Positions 51,977-60,718 of a stretch of 64,000 bases of DNA are shown piece after piece. Under the pieces are notes generated by a model, which was given only the letters and a program-made list of their open reading frames with translations, was not told the origin of the DNA and made no database searches. Within the stretch, counting starts at the first letter, position 1; each line of letters opens with the position of its first letter. A program made the position numbers and the translations under genes. This stretch comes from Alteromonas sp. CI.11.F.A3 (GTDB lineage: Bacteria; Pseudomonadota; Gammaproteobacteria; Enterobacterales; Alteromonadaceae), in the NCBI RefSeq assembly GCF_032925565.1, contig NZ_CP136708.1:620001-684000 (forward strand), written 5' to 3'.

Positions 51977-54217
51977 ATGGTTAATTCAGAGCAAAACGTG
52001 GTGAAATCAGAGCAAAGCGGGGTTAGCCCAGAACAAAAACTCCATTACTCAACCTGTACGCTGTGCGAAGCCATGTGCGGTATTGAAGTGGCAACACAGG
52101 GCAATCGCATACTCTCCATCAAGGGAGACAAAAATAACCCGTTTAGTGAAGGCCACGTATGCCCCAAAGCCAGTGCATTGAAAGATTTGTATGACGACCC
52201 TGATAGATTAAAACGGCCAGTAAAAAAGGTGGGTGATGAGTGGCAAGAAATACCGTGGAGCGAGGCTTTCGACTATGTTGCTGAAAAACTCCACCATACC
52301 CAGTCTATACATGGTAAAGATGCGGTTGGCGTGTATTTAGGTAATCCGAATGCCCACAACATGGGGGCTATCTTGTTCGGCCCTTATTTTTATCGCGCTC
52401 TTGAGTCACACAATAGATATTCTGCCACTTCGGTAGATCAACTCCCTCATCATATCGTGAGTCGCAGGCTGTTCGGTCATATGTCGCAAATTCCTATTCC
52501 AGATATCGACCATACCCAACACTTTGTGATTATTGGTGGAAACCCGCTGGCTTCCAATGGCAGCATCATGACAGTACCCAACGTTAAAAAGCGCTTAAAA
52601 GGCGTGCAAAAACGCGGTGGTAAAGTCGTGGTTATCGACCCTAAACGGACAGACACTGCTGATTTAAGCTGCGAGCATTACTTTATTCGCCCTGGCAGCG
52701 ACGTATTGCTATTACTTGCTATGTTACATGTGGTATTTGAAAAGCAATTGCATAATGCAGAAGCGCTTTTACCATACGCCGAAGATTTATATGACGTTAA
52801 AGGCTATGTAAAAGACTTCTCTCCCGAAACCGTTAGCAAGCTCACCGGCATAGAAGCTTCGCAGATAACTCAATTGGTTATAGATTTTTGCAGTGCTGAT
52901 TCAGCAGTATGCTACGGTCGTATGGGCGCGAGTGTGCAAGCATTTGGTACATTTACTCAATATCTTATTATGTTGTTCAATATGCTGACCGGAAACCTAG
53001 ACAGGCGAGGGGGAATGATGTTTACCCAGCCTGCCGCTAATCTTTTACCAGTTTCAAGTAAGGGAAGCATGGGAGGTTATCGTTCACGGGTGAGGGGACT
53101 ACCCGCTTTTGCTGGTGAGTACCCAGTGGCGTGTTTAGCAGAAGAAATATTAACCCCTGGTGAAGGCCAAATTAAAGCCATGGTTATTGGCGCTGGCAAC
53201 CCATTAGTCACTACGCCAAATACCGAACAGCTTGAACGCGCATTCTCACAGCTCGATTTTGTCGTGTCTGTAGACTTCTACATTACTGAAACATCAAGGC
53301 ATGCAGATATTATATTACCGCCGGTTACCCCGTTAGAGCGTGACCACTATGATGTGGTTTTTCACAACTTTGCAGTAAGAAATTACGCCACCTATTCTGA
53401 GGCAGTGGTAAACATAGATGACAATCAATTAAACGATTGGCAGATATACTTATCATTGGCAGAGCGTTTAGATAATTTAAATGGCAAGCGCACCGCGCAC
53501 TATGAAGCTTTATGGCAAAAACAGCCTAAAGGTGTGATAGATGATTTATTAAAAAGTGGGCAATACGGGGGACATGCTAGCATTAACCATAGTGTTAGTG
53601 AAAACACTATCACGGATGGAGAAACTAGCAGTAACGGTAACTGCGGCGATAACTTGTCACTAGATAAGCTAAAAGCGTATCCACACGGCATAGACCTTGG
53701 TCCATTACAGCCTGCCCTGCCTGATGCTGTTTTTCACGAGGATAAAAAAATCAAATTAGATTTTGATTACTTTATGCCGGATATTGCCCGAGTAAAGACG
53801 CACTTTTTCGAGCCGATGCGTAACCAAAATCAGATGGTATTAATTGGTAGGCGTCATATTAAAACGAACAACTCGTGGTTACATAATAGCCCCAGAATGG
53901 TAAAGGGAAATAATCGCTGTACGTTGCAATTACACCCTGCAGATGCCGACAACTATGCTGTGAATGAAGGCGATATGGTTAAAGTCACTTCAAGAGTGGG
54001 TCATGTTCTAGTGGAAGCTGAAATCACCGATTCTATTATGCCTGGCGTGGTTTCTATTCCGCACGGCTGGGGCCACAACAAGAAGGGAATTAAATTGGGG
54101 GTCGCCAGTCAATATCCGGGTGTTAATACCAATATTCTGACGGACGAAATGCAGGTAGATACTTTGTCGGGAAATAGTGTATTAAATGGGGTGCCCGTAT
54201 CGCTTGAGAGGGTATAA
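51977..54217 (+). CDS. Molybdopterin-dependent oxidoreductase
   Basis: 746 residues of the DMSO reductase superfamily. N-terminal 4Fe-4S site CTLCEAMC...C (in GHVCPKAS), molybdopterin domains, and a C-terminal MoCo-dinucleotide binding domain with NNSWLHNSPRMVKG and SIPHGWGH. The ATG at 51977 has AGGTG six bases upstream; a GTG at 51968 is less likely. No signal peptide, so probably cytoplasmic. There is no partner electron-transfer subunit nearby. It resembles soluble formate dehydrogenase-like alpha chains, but the substrate is not deducible. Confidence 0.88.
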   Translation: MVNSEQNVVKSEQSGVSPEQKLHYSTCTLCEAMCGIEVATQGNRILSIKGDKNNPFSEGHVCPKASALKDLYDDPDRLKRPVKKVGDEWQEIPWSEAFDYVAEKLHHTQSIHGKDAVGVYLGNPNAHNMGAILFGPYFYRALESHNRYSATSVDQLPHHIVSRRLFGHMSQIPIPDIDHTQHFVIIGGNPLASNGSIMTVPNVKKRLKGVQKRGGKVVVIDPKRTDTADLSCEHYFIRPGSDVLLLLAMLHVVFEKQLHNAEALLPYAEDLYDVKGYVKDFSPETVSKLTGIEASQITQLVIDFCSADSAVCYGRMGASVQAFGTFTQYLIMLFNMLTGNLDRRGGMMFTQPAANLLPVSSKGSMGGYRSRVRGLPAFAGEYPVACLAEEILTPGEGQIKAMVIGAGNPLVTTPNTEQLERAFSQLDFVVSVDFYITETSRHADIILPPVTPLERDHYDVVFHNFAVRNYATYSEAVVNIDDNQLNDWQIYLSLAERLDNLNGKRTAHYEALWQKQPKGVIDDLLKSGQYGGHASINHSVSENTITDGETSSNGNCGDNLSLDKLKAYPHGIDLGPLQPALPDAVFHEDKKIKLDFDYFMPDIARVKTHFFEPMRNQNQMVLIGRRHIKTNNSWLHNSPRMVKGNNRCTLQLHPADADNYAVNEGDMVKVTSRVGHVLVEAEITDSIMPGVVSIPHGWGHNKKGIKLGVASQYPGVNTNILTDEMQVDTLSGNSVLNGVPVSLERV

Positions 54218-54223
54218 AAAAGA

Positions 54224-54255
54224 AAGGCGATAATCACAGTATCGATTATCGCCTT
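54224..54255. terminator. Terminator between the convergent oxidoreductase and gor genes
   Basis: AAGGCGATAATC / GATTATCGCCTT, perfect 12-bp stem with an 8-nt loop. On the minus strand it is followed by TTTCTTTTTTA, so it best fits the end of gor and may also stop the oxidoreductase transcript. Confidence 0.75.
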
Positions 54256-54318
54256 ACATATTATATAAATACGCTAGTTTTTAACTATGTTTAGCTAGCC
54301 TGAGCTGAGCTAGACACG

Positions 54319-55668
54319 CTAGGTCATCGTCACGTATTCTTCTGCACTAGTTGGGTGAATGGCCACGCAGGCATCAAAATCGGCTTTGGTTGCGCCCATT
54401 TTAATCGCCACTGCAAAGCCTTGTAGAATTTCATCCATACCGTGGCCAATACCATGTAAGCCAACCACTTTTTCATCTTCCCCTGCACACACCAATTTCA
54501 TTTTGGTCATTTGGCGGTGACGGGTAACTGCTGTGTACATAGATGCAAAGCTGGAAGAGTACACCTTAATATTGTCTTCACCGTATTGTTCAACCGCCTC
54601 TGGTTCGGTTAAACCCATGGTGCCAATAGGCGGGTGGCTAAACACCACGGTGGGGATCATGGTGTAATCCATATGGGCGTCTTTCTGGCCGTTGAATAAA
54701 CGTTCGCTTAGTAAGCGACCTGCTTTTACTGCTACAGGCGTTAATTCAGCTTCACCAGTGATATCACCCACGGCATAGATGTTCTTAGCGGTAGTATTTT
54801 GATACTTGTCCACTTTCACTGTGCCGTTTTCGGCAAGTTCTACATCCGTATTTTCAATGGCGATAACATCGGTTGAAGGTTCGCGGCCAATAGCCCAAAT
54901 AAGGCAGTCTGCTTCTAGTACTTCACCGTTAGTAAGGTGAATTGAAAGGTTCTTACCTTCACCGCGCTCCACTTTTTCAACGCTAGCGTGGTTGTGTAAT
55001 GTGCAGCCTTCGGCATGAATCATATCCACCAAGGTTTCGTGAACAATAGGGTCGAAGTTACGTAGCGGAGCATGTTTACGCACGACTAAGTGGGTTTCTG
55101 TGCCCAAGCTATGCAGTACGCCCGCAAGCTCAACACCAATGTAACCTGCACCTACTACTACAGCCTTTTTAGGTTGCTCTTTAAGTGCAAAAAAGCCGTC
55201 TGAGTTAATACCGTGTTGAGCACCTGGAATATCGGGTATAACAGGACGTCCACCGGTTGCAATTGTTATGTGGTCGGCTGTATAGGTTTCGCCATCTACT
55301 TCAATGGTGTTGTTATCTATAAATTTCGCGAAACCACGAATAAGAGTCACGTCGTTAGCCGTTAGAGCACGGTCATATGATGCATGAATACGTTCAATAT
55401 AGGCTTGGCGGCTGGCTATTAGGCTATCCCAACTGAAGTGATTTACGGTTATATCAAAACCATATTCTGGTGCATAGCGATGGATAGCTTCGGCTACTTG
55501 TGCGCCGTACCACATGGCTTTTTTGGGTACACACCCTACGTTAACGCATGTGCCGCCAATATCTTTAGCTTCAATAATGGCTGCTTTTTTGCCATGTTTG
55601 GCGGCGCGATTTGCAGACGCAATGCCGCCGCTACCGCCGCCTATGCAGATATAATCAAAATGTTTCAT
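54319..55668 (-). CDS. gor: Glutathione-disulfide reductase
   Basis: NADPH-dependent flavoenzyme regenerating reduced glutathione. The ATG at 55668 has AAGGCGG six bases upstream and gives 449 residues (E. coli 450) starting [18 protein letters not shown]; a further ATG at 55707 lacks similarity. FAD-binding GGGSGG, redox cysteines 41 and 46 (GGTCVNVGC), NADPH-binding [14 protein letters not shown] and the C-terminal HPTSAEE with the active-site His-Glu are present. Confidence 0.97.
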   Translation of the reverse strand: MKHFDYICIGGGSGGIASANRAAKHGKKAAIIEAKDIGGTCVNVGCVPKKAMWYGAQVAEAIHRYAPEYGFDITVNHFSWDSLIASRQAYIERIHASYDRALTANDVTLIRGFAKFIDNNTIEVDGETYTADHITIATGGRPVIPDIPGAQHGINSDGFFALKEQPKKAVVVGAGYIGVELAGVLHSLGTETHLVVRKHAPLRNFDPIVHETLVDMIHAEGCTLHNHASVEKVERGEGKNLSIHLTNGEVLEADCLIWAIGREPSTDVIAIENTDVELAENGTVKVDKYQNTTAKNIYAVGDITGEAELTPVAVKAGRLLSERLFNGQKDAHMDYTMIPTVVFSHPPIGTMGLTEPEAVEQYGEDNIKVYSSSFASMYTAVTRHRQMTKMKLVCAGEDEKVVGLHGIGHGMDEILQGFAVAIKMGATKADFDACVAIHPTSAEEYVTMT

Positions 55669-55881
55669 GTTAACCGCCTTATTATCCGTTAGGCCTAGAG
55701 TTGTCATTTATTGTGACACGAAATTAAAGGAATACACACTGTATACGTGTCTAAGAGACCGAGGTGCAAGGTAGAAGATTTCATTATCGTAGGCATCACT
55801 TCCAAAAAAACAAAGCAGCACCAATTATCTTAATGCTTCTTTATTCCAGTTTTATGGGTACTACCATAGATGCACTAAAGA

Positions 55882-57210
55882 TCATGCATCTTGAGGTGTA
55901 GCAGCTTCCTCGCCTTCATCTAACGGTGTCTCGGGCTCAATCAAAATACTGAATTCGCGGCGACGCTCTTGTTCAAATTGAGTGAGCTTTTGGATAGTGG
56001 CATCAGTGAAAACATGCCCTTCGGGCAGTATAAGAATATGGCTGTCATTGTATAAATTTTTGGCTAACACCATGCCCGCTTTTAGCTGAGAGGCTTTCAT
56101 AGTGTTGTAAATGTATTTTGACGTGCTCACATCGTCATCTGCAAGTAAGAAGGATAAAATTTCACCGTCGTACCGTGTGTTGGTATGCTTTTTCATTTCG
56201 GCTTTTGCATCCCGCGGTGTCATTTCTTCACCGCTCATTCGGCCGGTGACTAAACGCCAGTAATCTCTTGCGATTGACACGATGCGAGCACCAATTGGAA
56301 TTTCTTTTGCCACCACATTACGTGGTCCCGCACCATTGTAATGCTCGAATTGGAATTCAATCATGTCTGATACTGGCTGTAGCTCTGTTGCAGGTGCCAG
56401 CATGAGCGCCGCTTGTTTGGTTTGATCTAAGTAGTTCTGTTGTTGCTGGTACTTTAGCTTCGAAAACGGGGCTAGAAAATCGTCTGTATTTAGCCCTAGT
56501 AAACCAAGTTCACAAATAAGCCCAGCATAGCGCACCCGTTTAACGTCTTCAGGGTTCAGTTGAAGGTATTTTGCTAACTTAGTGGCAAGCTCGCTCACTT
56601 CAATGGCAAACTTGCCGTCTATATTGGGGTTAATACTAATAACGTTAAACAGTACTTGTTCCATTGCAAGATTATGCTTTTCAATCTTGTTCAACGCGGC
56701 TTTAATTTGGCGAGTACGCTTATGCACCATTTGTTCAAGTGACGTATTCACTTCTTTTAACTTGCGATTTTGTAGTCGAGTTAATTTCTGCAGGCGGGCA
56801 TTTTCGTTTTTTAACTTTACTCGTTCTAGCCCATCTTCAATGGCAGATATAAGCTCTTTGTTGTCCCACGGTTTTTGCAGATAACGATGAATCTTTCCTT
56901 CGTTAACCGCTTTGATAGTCGATTCTATATCGGCATAACCGGTTAGCACTAGCCGATAACTTTCAGGGTACAATTCTGCGACTTGTTGAAGTAATTCAGC
57001 ACCAGACATTTGTGGCATTTTCATATCGGAAATGATCACGTGAACTTCATTTTCCTTCATGATCTCTAACGCTTTTGCGCCACTATCAGCCAGCAATAAA
57101 TTAACTTTTAAGGAAAAGAGCGCGCGCTTAATGGCACGAAGAATATTAGGTTCATCGTCGACAAATAAAACAGTGTACACGTCTGCGTTTTGGTCAGTGG
57201 TATCATTCAT
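55882..57210 (-). CDS. Response regulator with degenerate HD-GYP domain
   Basis: 442 residues: receiver (about 10-130, VDDEPN, phospho-acceptor in ISDMKMPQMSG, and LQKPW with the conserved Lys), a coiled-coil linker (about 135-195), then an HD-GYP-like domain. The domain retains EIPIGARIVSIARDY, but the metal ligands are lost: the HD pair reads CE (AGLICELG) and the GYP motif reads GPR (HYNGAGPR). It therefore probably does not hydrolyse c-di-GMP. The start overlaps the kinase gene by four bases, so it is the likely partner. Confidence 0.85.
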   Translation of the reverse strand: MNDTTDQNADVYTVLFVDDEPNILRAIKRALFSLKVNLLLADSGAKALEIMKENEVHVIISDMKMPQMSGAELLQQVAELYPESYRLVLTGYADIESTIKAVNEGKIHRYLQKPWDNKELISAIEDGLERVKLKNENARLQKLTRLQNRKLKEVNTSLEQMVHKRTRQIKAALNKIEKHNLAMEQVLFNVISINPNIDGKFAIEVSELATKLAKYLQLNPEDVKRVRYAGLICELGLLGLNTDDFLAPFSKLKYQQQQNYLDQTKQAALMLAPATELQPVSDMIEFQFEHYNGAGPRNVVAKEIPIGARIVSIARDYWRLVTGRMSGEEMTPRDAKAEMKKHTNTRYDGEILSFLLADDDVSTSKYIYNTMKASQLKAGMVLAKNLYNDSHILILPEGHVFTDATIQKLTQFEQERRREFSILIEPETPLDEGEEAATPQDA

Positions 57211-58907
57211 AGTGAATCGTCCTGAAAAGAATCTTCGGCGTTGTCGTCTAACGGATTATGTATTGGTAGGCTTAGCGTAAAACAGCTTCCTTCCCCATCA
57301 TTACTTGAGGCATGAAGGGTGCCGCCGTGTTCTTGAGCAATGCCAAAAGAAATAGAAAGCCCAAGTCCGGTACCTTGCCCTTCTGGTTTGGTAGTGAAGA
57401 AGGGGTTAAATAATTTATCTAGGTGACTCGATTTAATACCGCAGCCAGTGTCTTGCACCGTAAGTTCAATGTTGCCATCTATTTCCCGCGTTGTAATGGT
57501 AATGGTGCCATGTATACCAGTACTTTCGATGGCTTGCCCTGCATTAATAAGAAGGTTAGTTACAACTTGTGAAATTTTCCCCATGTTCATCATGATATGG
57601 GGAATCGACCCTAAATGCGTTTCTACGCTACATATGTACTTTAGCTGGTTGTTCACCATCGCTAGGGTGGTGCGAACACAGTCATTTAAGTTGTAAGACT
57701 GCATTTCATCACTGTCTACACGAGAGAAAAGCTTTAGCCCTTTGACTATTTCGGCCACCCGAATCAGGCCGTCTTTCGAATCGGTGATGAGTTCAGAGAT
57801 ATCGCTGTTGATAAATTCCATATCTTGCTGCTGAATAATGTTACGCAACTGTTTTATCGCTTCATCTTGTTGGGTGGCGGTATCTTTTGAAAGCACATCG
57901 TTCAGCTGTTGGAATATCATTTGGTAGGTCGATACGTATTCGCTGAGAGTATGCATATTGCTATTCACAAATCCAATCGGGTTATTGATTTCGTGCGCTA
58001 CCCCCGCGGCCAATTGGCCAACTGATGCCATTTTCTCTGCTTGTAACAATTGAACCTGTGCTTCTTTTAAATCTTTATTTGCTTCTTCAAGCTGAAAGTT
58101 TTTCTGATTTAGCAACGAGGTGCGTTCTCTTACTTTCACTTCCAATAAGCTGTTGAGCTCTTTGAGTTCATCTTCAACACGCTCACGATGAATATTCTCG
58201 TCTTTCAAAAGTTCAACTAATTGGTTAAACGCATCAGCCAACTCACTGAGTTCATCTTTACCCCGCACTTTGACAGAGATATTTTGGTAATTTTTATCTT
58301 TAACCGCCGCGCCTAAATGCCTAGCGCCCGCTCTTAGTTGCTTTAGCTGCGACATTAAGTATGACCCAAGCAAGAATGAACACAATGCGATAAGGGCGAG
58401 CTCTATGGATGCAAGAGTGAGTGTCCATGTTCGAACTCGCTTTACTGACTTGTTAATAGAATCAACTTCCAGCCCTATCTCTACACGCCCATAGAGTGTC
58501 TCGCCAACCTTAATGTCAGCGGAGGTATCGTATATACCGTCTACCGCACTCATTACATCTCTATCTTGCTTAAAAGGACGGTTAAGTACGCTATGTTCAC
58601 CTTTTTCGACATACACATTGTTGTTGTTATCGAGAACCCGAACATAGCTGATATTGGGGTTTGAAAGCATTTCTGATGCATCTGCCTCTAGCGAAGCGAG
58701 GTCGTAGCTTAAAAAGGCATTTTTCGCGGTAGAGACAAACAAGGTTGTGGTGGTTTGGGCCGAGGTTTCAACACTGGTGTCAACTAAGTCATTTAATAAT
58801 TTAAATACGGTGGTGATAAGAATTAAAAACAGAATGGCAGCAATAAGTGCTACCCCAACAATAGTTTTGGTTCTTAGCGATAGTGTGAGCGACGCGTCTC
58901 TTTTCAC
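57207..58907 (-). CDS. HAMP-containing sensor histidine kinase
   Basis: About 566 residues. Membrane span near the N-terminus, extracytoplasmic domain (about 45-165), second span, HAMP, coiled coil, then HisKA with AAGVAHEINNPIGFVNSN and HATPase ending PEGQGTGLGLSISFG. I chose the GTG at 58907, which overlaps the PhnD-like stop (GTGA) and has AAGG eight bases upstream; the frame extends to an ATG at 58958 inside that gene. The adjacent binding-protein gene suggests that it feeds ligand information to the kinase. Confidence 0.87.
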   Translation of the reverse strand: MKRDASLTLSLRTKTIVGVALIAAILFLILITTVFKLLNDLVDTSVETSAQTTTTLFVSTAKNAFLSYDLASLEADASEMLSNPNISYVRVLDNNNNVYVEKGEHSVLNRPFKQDRDVMSAVDGIYDTSADIKVGETLYGRVEIGLEVDSINKSVKRVRTWTLTLASIELALIALCSFLLGSYLMSQLKQLRAGARHLGAAVKDKNYQNISVKVRGKDELSELADAFNQLVELLKDENIHRERVEDELKELNSLLEVKVRERTSLLNQKNFQLEEANKDLKEAQVQLLQAEKMASVGQLAAGVAHEINNPIGFVNSNMHTLSEYVSTYQMIFQQLNDVLSKDTATQQDEAIKQLRNIIQQQDMEFINSDISELITDSKDGLIRVAEIVKGLKLFSRVDSDEMQSYNLNDCVRTTLAMVNNQLKYICSVETHLGSIPHIMMNMGKISQVVTNLLINAGQAIESTGIHGTITITTREIDGNIELTVQDTGCGIKSSHLDKLFNPFFTTKPEGQGTGLGLSISFGIAQEHGGTLHASSNDGEGSCFTLSLPIHNPLDDNAEDSFQDDSL

Positions 58908-59743
58908 AATTGCGGCCTTGCTAATGAGGTGATGCCTAGGGCTCGTACGTCGTCCCAATCTTCATCTACTGATGATATAAAACCTTTAAAGCCGATGTTC
59001 TTCAATAGTTGTTTATTGTCTTCGTCCTTCGACAGGGTAAGCAACGCTTTCAATAGGGCTTCTCTTTGCGCATCGGTAATTCGAGGGTGGGTGGCTATTG
59101 CATGGGGGGTATACCCATCACTTTCCCATAAAATACGAAGGGCACTTCGTATATTGTCATCAACACCATTGAAGGTTCTTATTATGCCGCCGCCAGCGTT
59201 AAAAAAACCTCGTTGTACATTCAGGTACACCGAATCATGAGAATGCACATAGCGTGGCGTAAAAAGAATGCCCTGCTGTTTCAAATATGCACTGGGGATA
59301 ATAGTGGCAGCAAATGCGGCAGGAGAAGGAAAGGCGATTTCTTTGCCATTAAGATCGTCAAGCGACACAATATCGCTGTTCGCATCCACAACAATTATGC
59401 CTTTAATGCGCTTGTCTATTTGGCGAGCCAGTGCGCGATAGCCAACTGAGTCATGAAATACCACAAAGTGGTAAGGGTTCATGTAGGCAATGTCGTATTC
59501 TCCCTCGGCCAGTCGTTGTTCGAAGGTAGGAATATCTTTCGCCGTTTTAAATACAACATCAATGTTGGCATGTTCCGAAATATAGTTGATAAGCGGTTGC
59601 CAAGTTTCGGCAAGCTTTTTCGCTGACTGTTGTGGCACTATCCCAAGCGTCAACGTATTGCATGCACCATAAGTGGCGAACAACGTGAGTGCTAAAAAAG
59701 CAAAAATACGATGTGCAGCTTGAAACATTGATTTTTTGACCAT
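58904..59743 (-). CDS. PhnD-like periplasmic binding protein
   Basis: 279 residues with an N-terminal signal sequence (FAFLALTLFATYGACN) and the PhnD/phosphate-phosphonate binding fold: LGIVPQQSAKKLAETWQPL, YDIAYMNPYHFVV, GKEIAFPSPAAFAAT, RGFFNAGGGIIRTF. No ABC permease or ATPase is nearby, but it is coupled to a histidine kinase, so it probably acts as a ligand sensor rather than in uptake. The ligand need not be phosphonate. Confidence 0.83.
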   Translation of the reverse strand: MVKKSMFQAAHRIFAFLALTLFATYGACNTLTLGIVPQQSAKKLAETWQPLINYISEHANIDVVFKTAKDIPTFEQRLAEGEYDIAYMNPYHFVVFHDSVGYRALARQIDKRIKGIIVVDANSDIVSLDDLNGKEIAFPSPAAFAATIIPSAYLKQQGILFTPRYVHSHDSVYLNVQRGFFNAGGGIIRTFNGVDDNIRSALRILWESDGYTPHAIATHPRITDAQREALLKALLTLSKDEDNKQLLKNIGFKGFISSVDEDWDDVRALGITSLARPQL

Positions 59744-59838
59744 GATTCACCCCAAACTCACTTGTTTAAAAGACGCATTTCAAACGACCCAATTAAAAAG
59801 GCCATAGCAAAAACTGGCCAAGTTTACTTACTATGAAC

Positions 59839-60399
59839 TTACTCAAGCATGAACTTCTCGATGGTTTCGATAAGTTCGCCATTGGCAAATGGTTTTGAAA
59901 GTGCTGCATTTGCGCCGAGTTCGATAGCTCGGTCAAGACTGATATCGTCAAGTGCGGAAATGACTAAAATTTTTAAATTTTTATACTTAGGCTGTTCTCT
60001 AACAAACTGGATAACGCTGTAACCATCCATGCCAGGCATACTTAAATCGAGGGTCATTAACTTGGAGTTATACTGGCTCAACATAATGCCGGCTTGAAAC
60101 CCACCCGTAGCAATATAACTTTCATAACCACCACGGCGTGCCACTCGTTGAATTGATTTCGCCACCGGCATCTCATCATCAACGATAAGAATGGAAGGTG
60201 ATATCTCACTTTGGAGGTCGTCGGGAATAGGGATGTTGTGATGTTCAAGAAAAGAAACAAAGTCCGAGACTAACACGCGATTATTGCCACGACCTGGCAG
60301 CTTAAACCCTTTAAGTTTGCCGCTTTCTATCCACCGGATCACGGTACGAAGGTTTACATCGCAGTAAGTTGCGATTTCACCTGATGTTAATGTCTTCAT
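59839..60399 (-). CDS. HTH-receiver protein (DNA-binding domain first)
   Basis: 186 residues. N-terminal HTH_17/excisionase-like domain (about 1-55, SGEIATYCDVNLRTVIRWIESGKLKGFKLPGRGNNRV) followed by a receiver domain (about 68-186, LIVDDEMPVAKS, phospho-acceptor in LMTLDLSMPGMDG, SKPF with the conserved Lys). The order is the reverse of usual response regulators. It lies 95 bp upstream of the binding-protein gene on the same strand and is probably part of the same signalling module. Confidence 0.87.
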   Translation of the reverse strand: MKTLTSGEIATYCDVNLRTVIRWIESGKLKGFKLPGRGNNRVLVSDFVSFLEHHNIPIPDDLQSEISPSILIVDDEMPVAKSIQRVARRGGYESYIATGGFQAGIMLSQYNSKLMTLDLSMPGMDGYSVIQFVREQPKYKNLKILVISALDDISLDRAIELGANAALSKPFANGELIETIEKFMLE

Positions 60400-60718
60400 T
60401 GCTCAATTCCTAATGCCAACTTATAACGTTATAGCACTGAATAGGGTTGTTCACAATTTAGACAAAAGTAGTGAATGTGACATTTGTGACACTCTTCTTT
60501 AGGGTTTTTAGCTGCTGAATGAGTGAGTTACTTAACTATTAACGAAGCGCTTAAAAAGAAAGAATTATTCAAAATTTGATCTGCACGCTTACCGTTTACA
60601 GTAATCCTAGTATAGAACCCAAAAATATCACTGTTGCCTTGCGCAATTACAGCGCTTGTTTTTATTGCAAACAACCCCAACATAACTTGCTATACGAACT
60701 GAAAAGAGTAGACGGATT
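60400..60718. other. 319-bp divergent intergenic region
   Basis: Between the HTH-receiver gene (minus) and prlC (plus). Apart from the heat-shock-like promoter at 60655-60680 nothing definite was recognised; the region is AT-rich with short inverted stretches such as TATAACGTTATA near 60421. Confidence 0.4.
60655..60680 (+). promoter_or_regulatory. Possible sigma-32 promoter of prlC
   Basis: CTTGTTT, 13-bp spacer, CCCCAA: a partial match to CTTGAAA-N13-CCCCAT, about 40 bp before the prlC start. E. coli prlC is known as a heat-shock gene, which supports the reading, but the match is imperfect. Confidence 0.4.
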
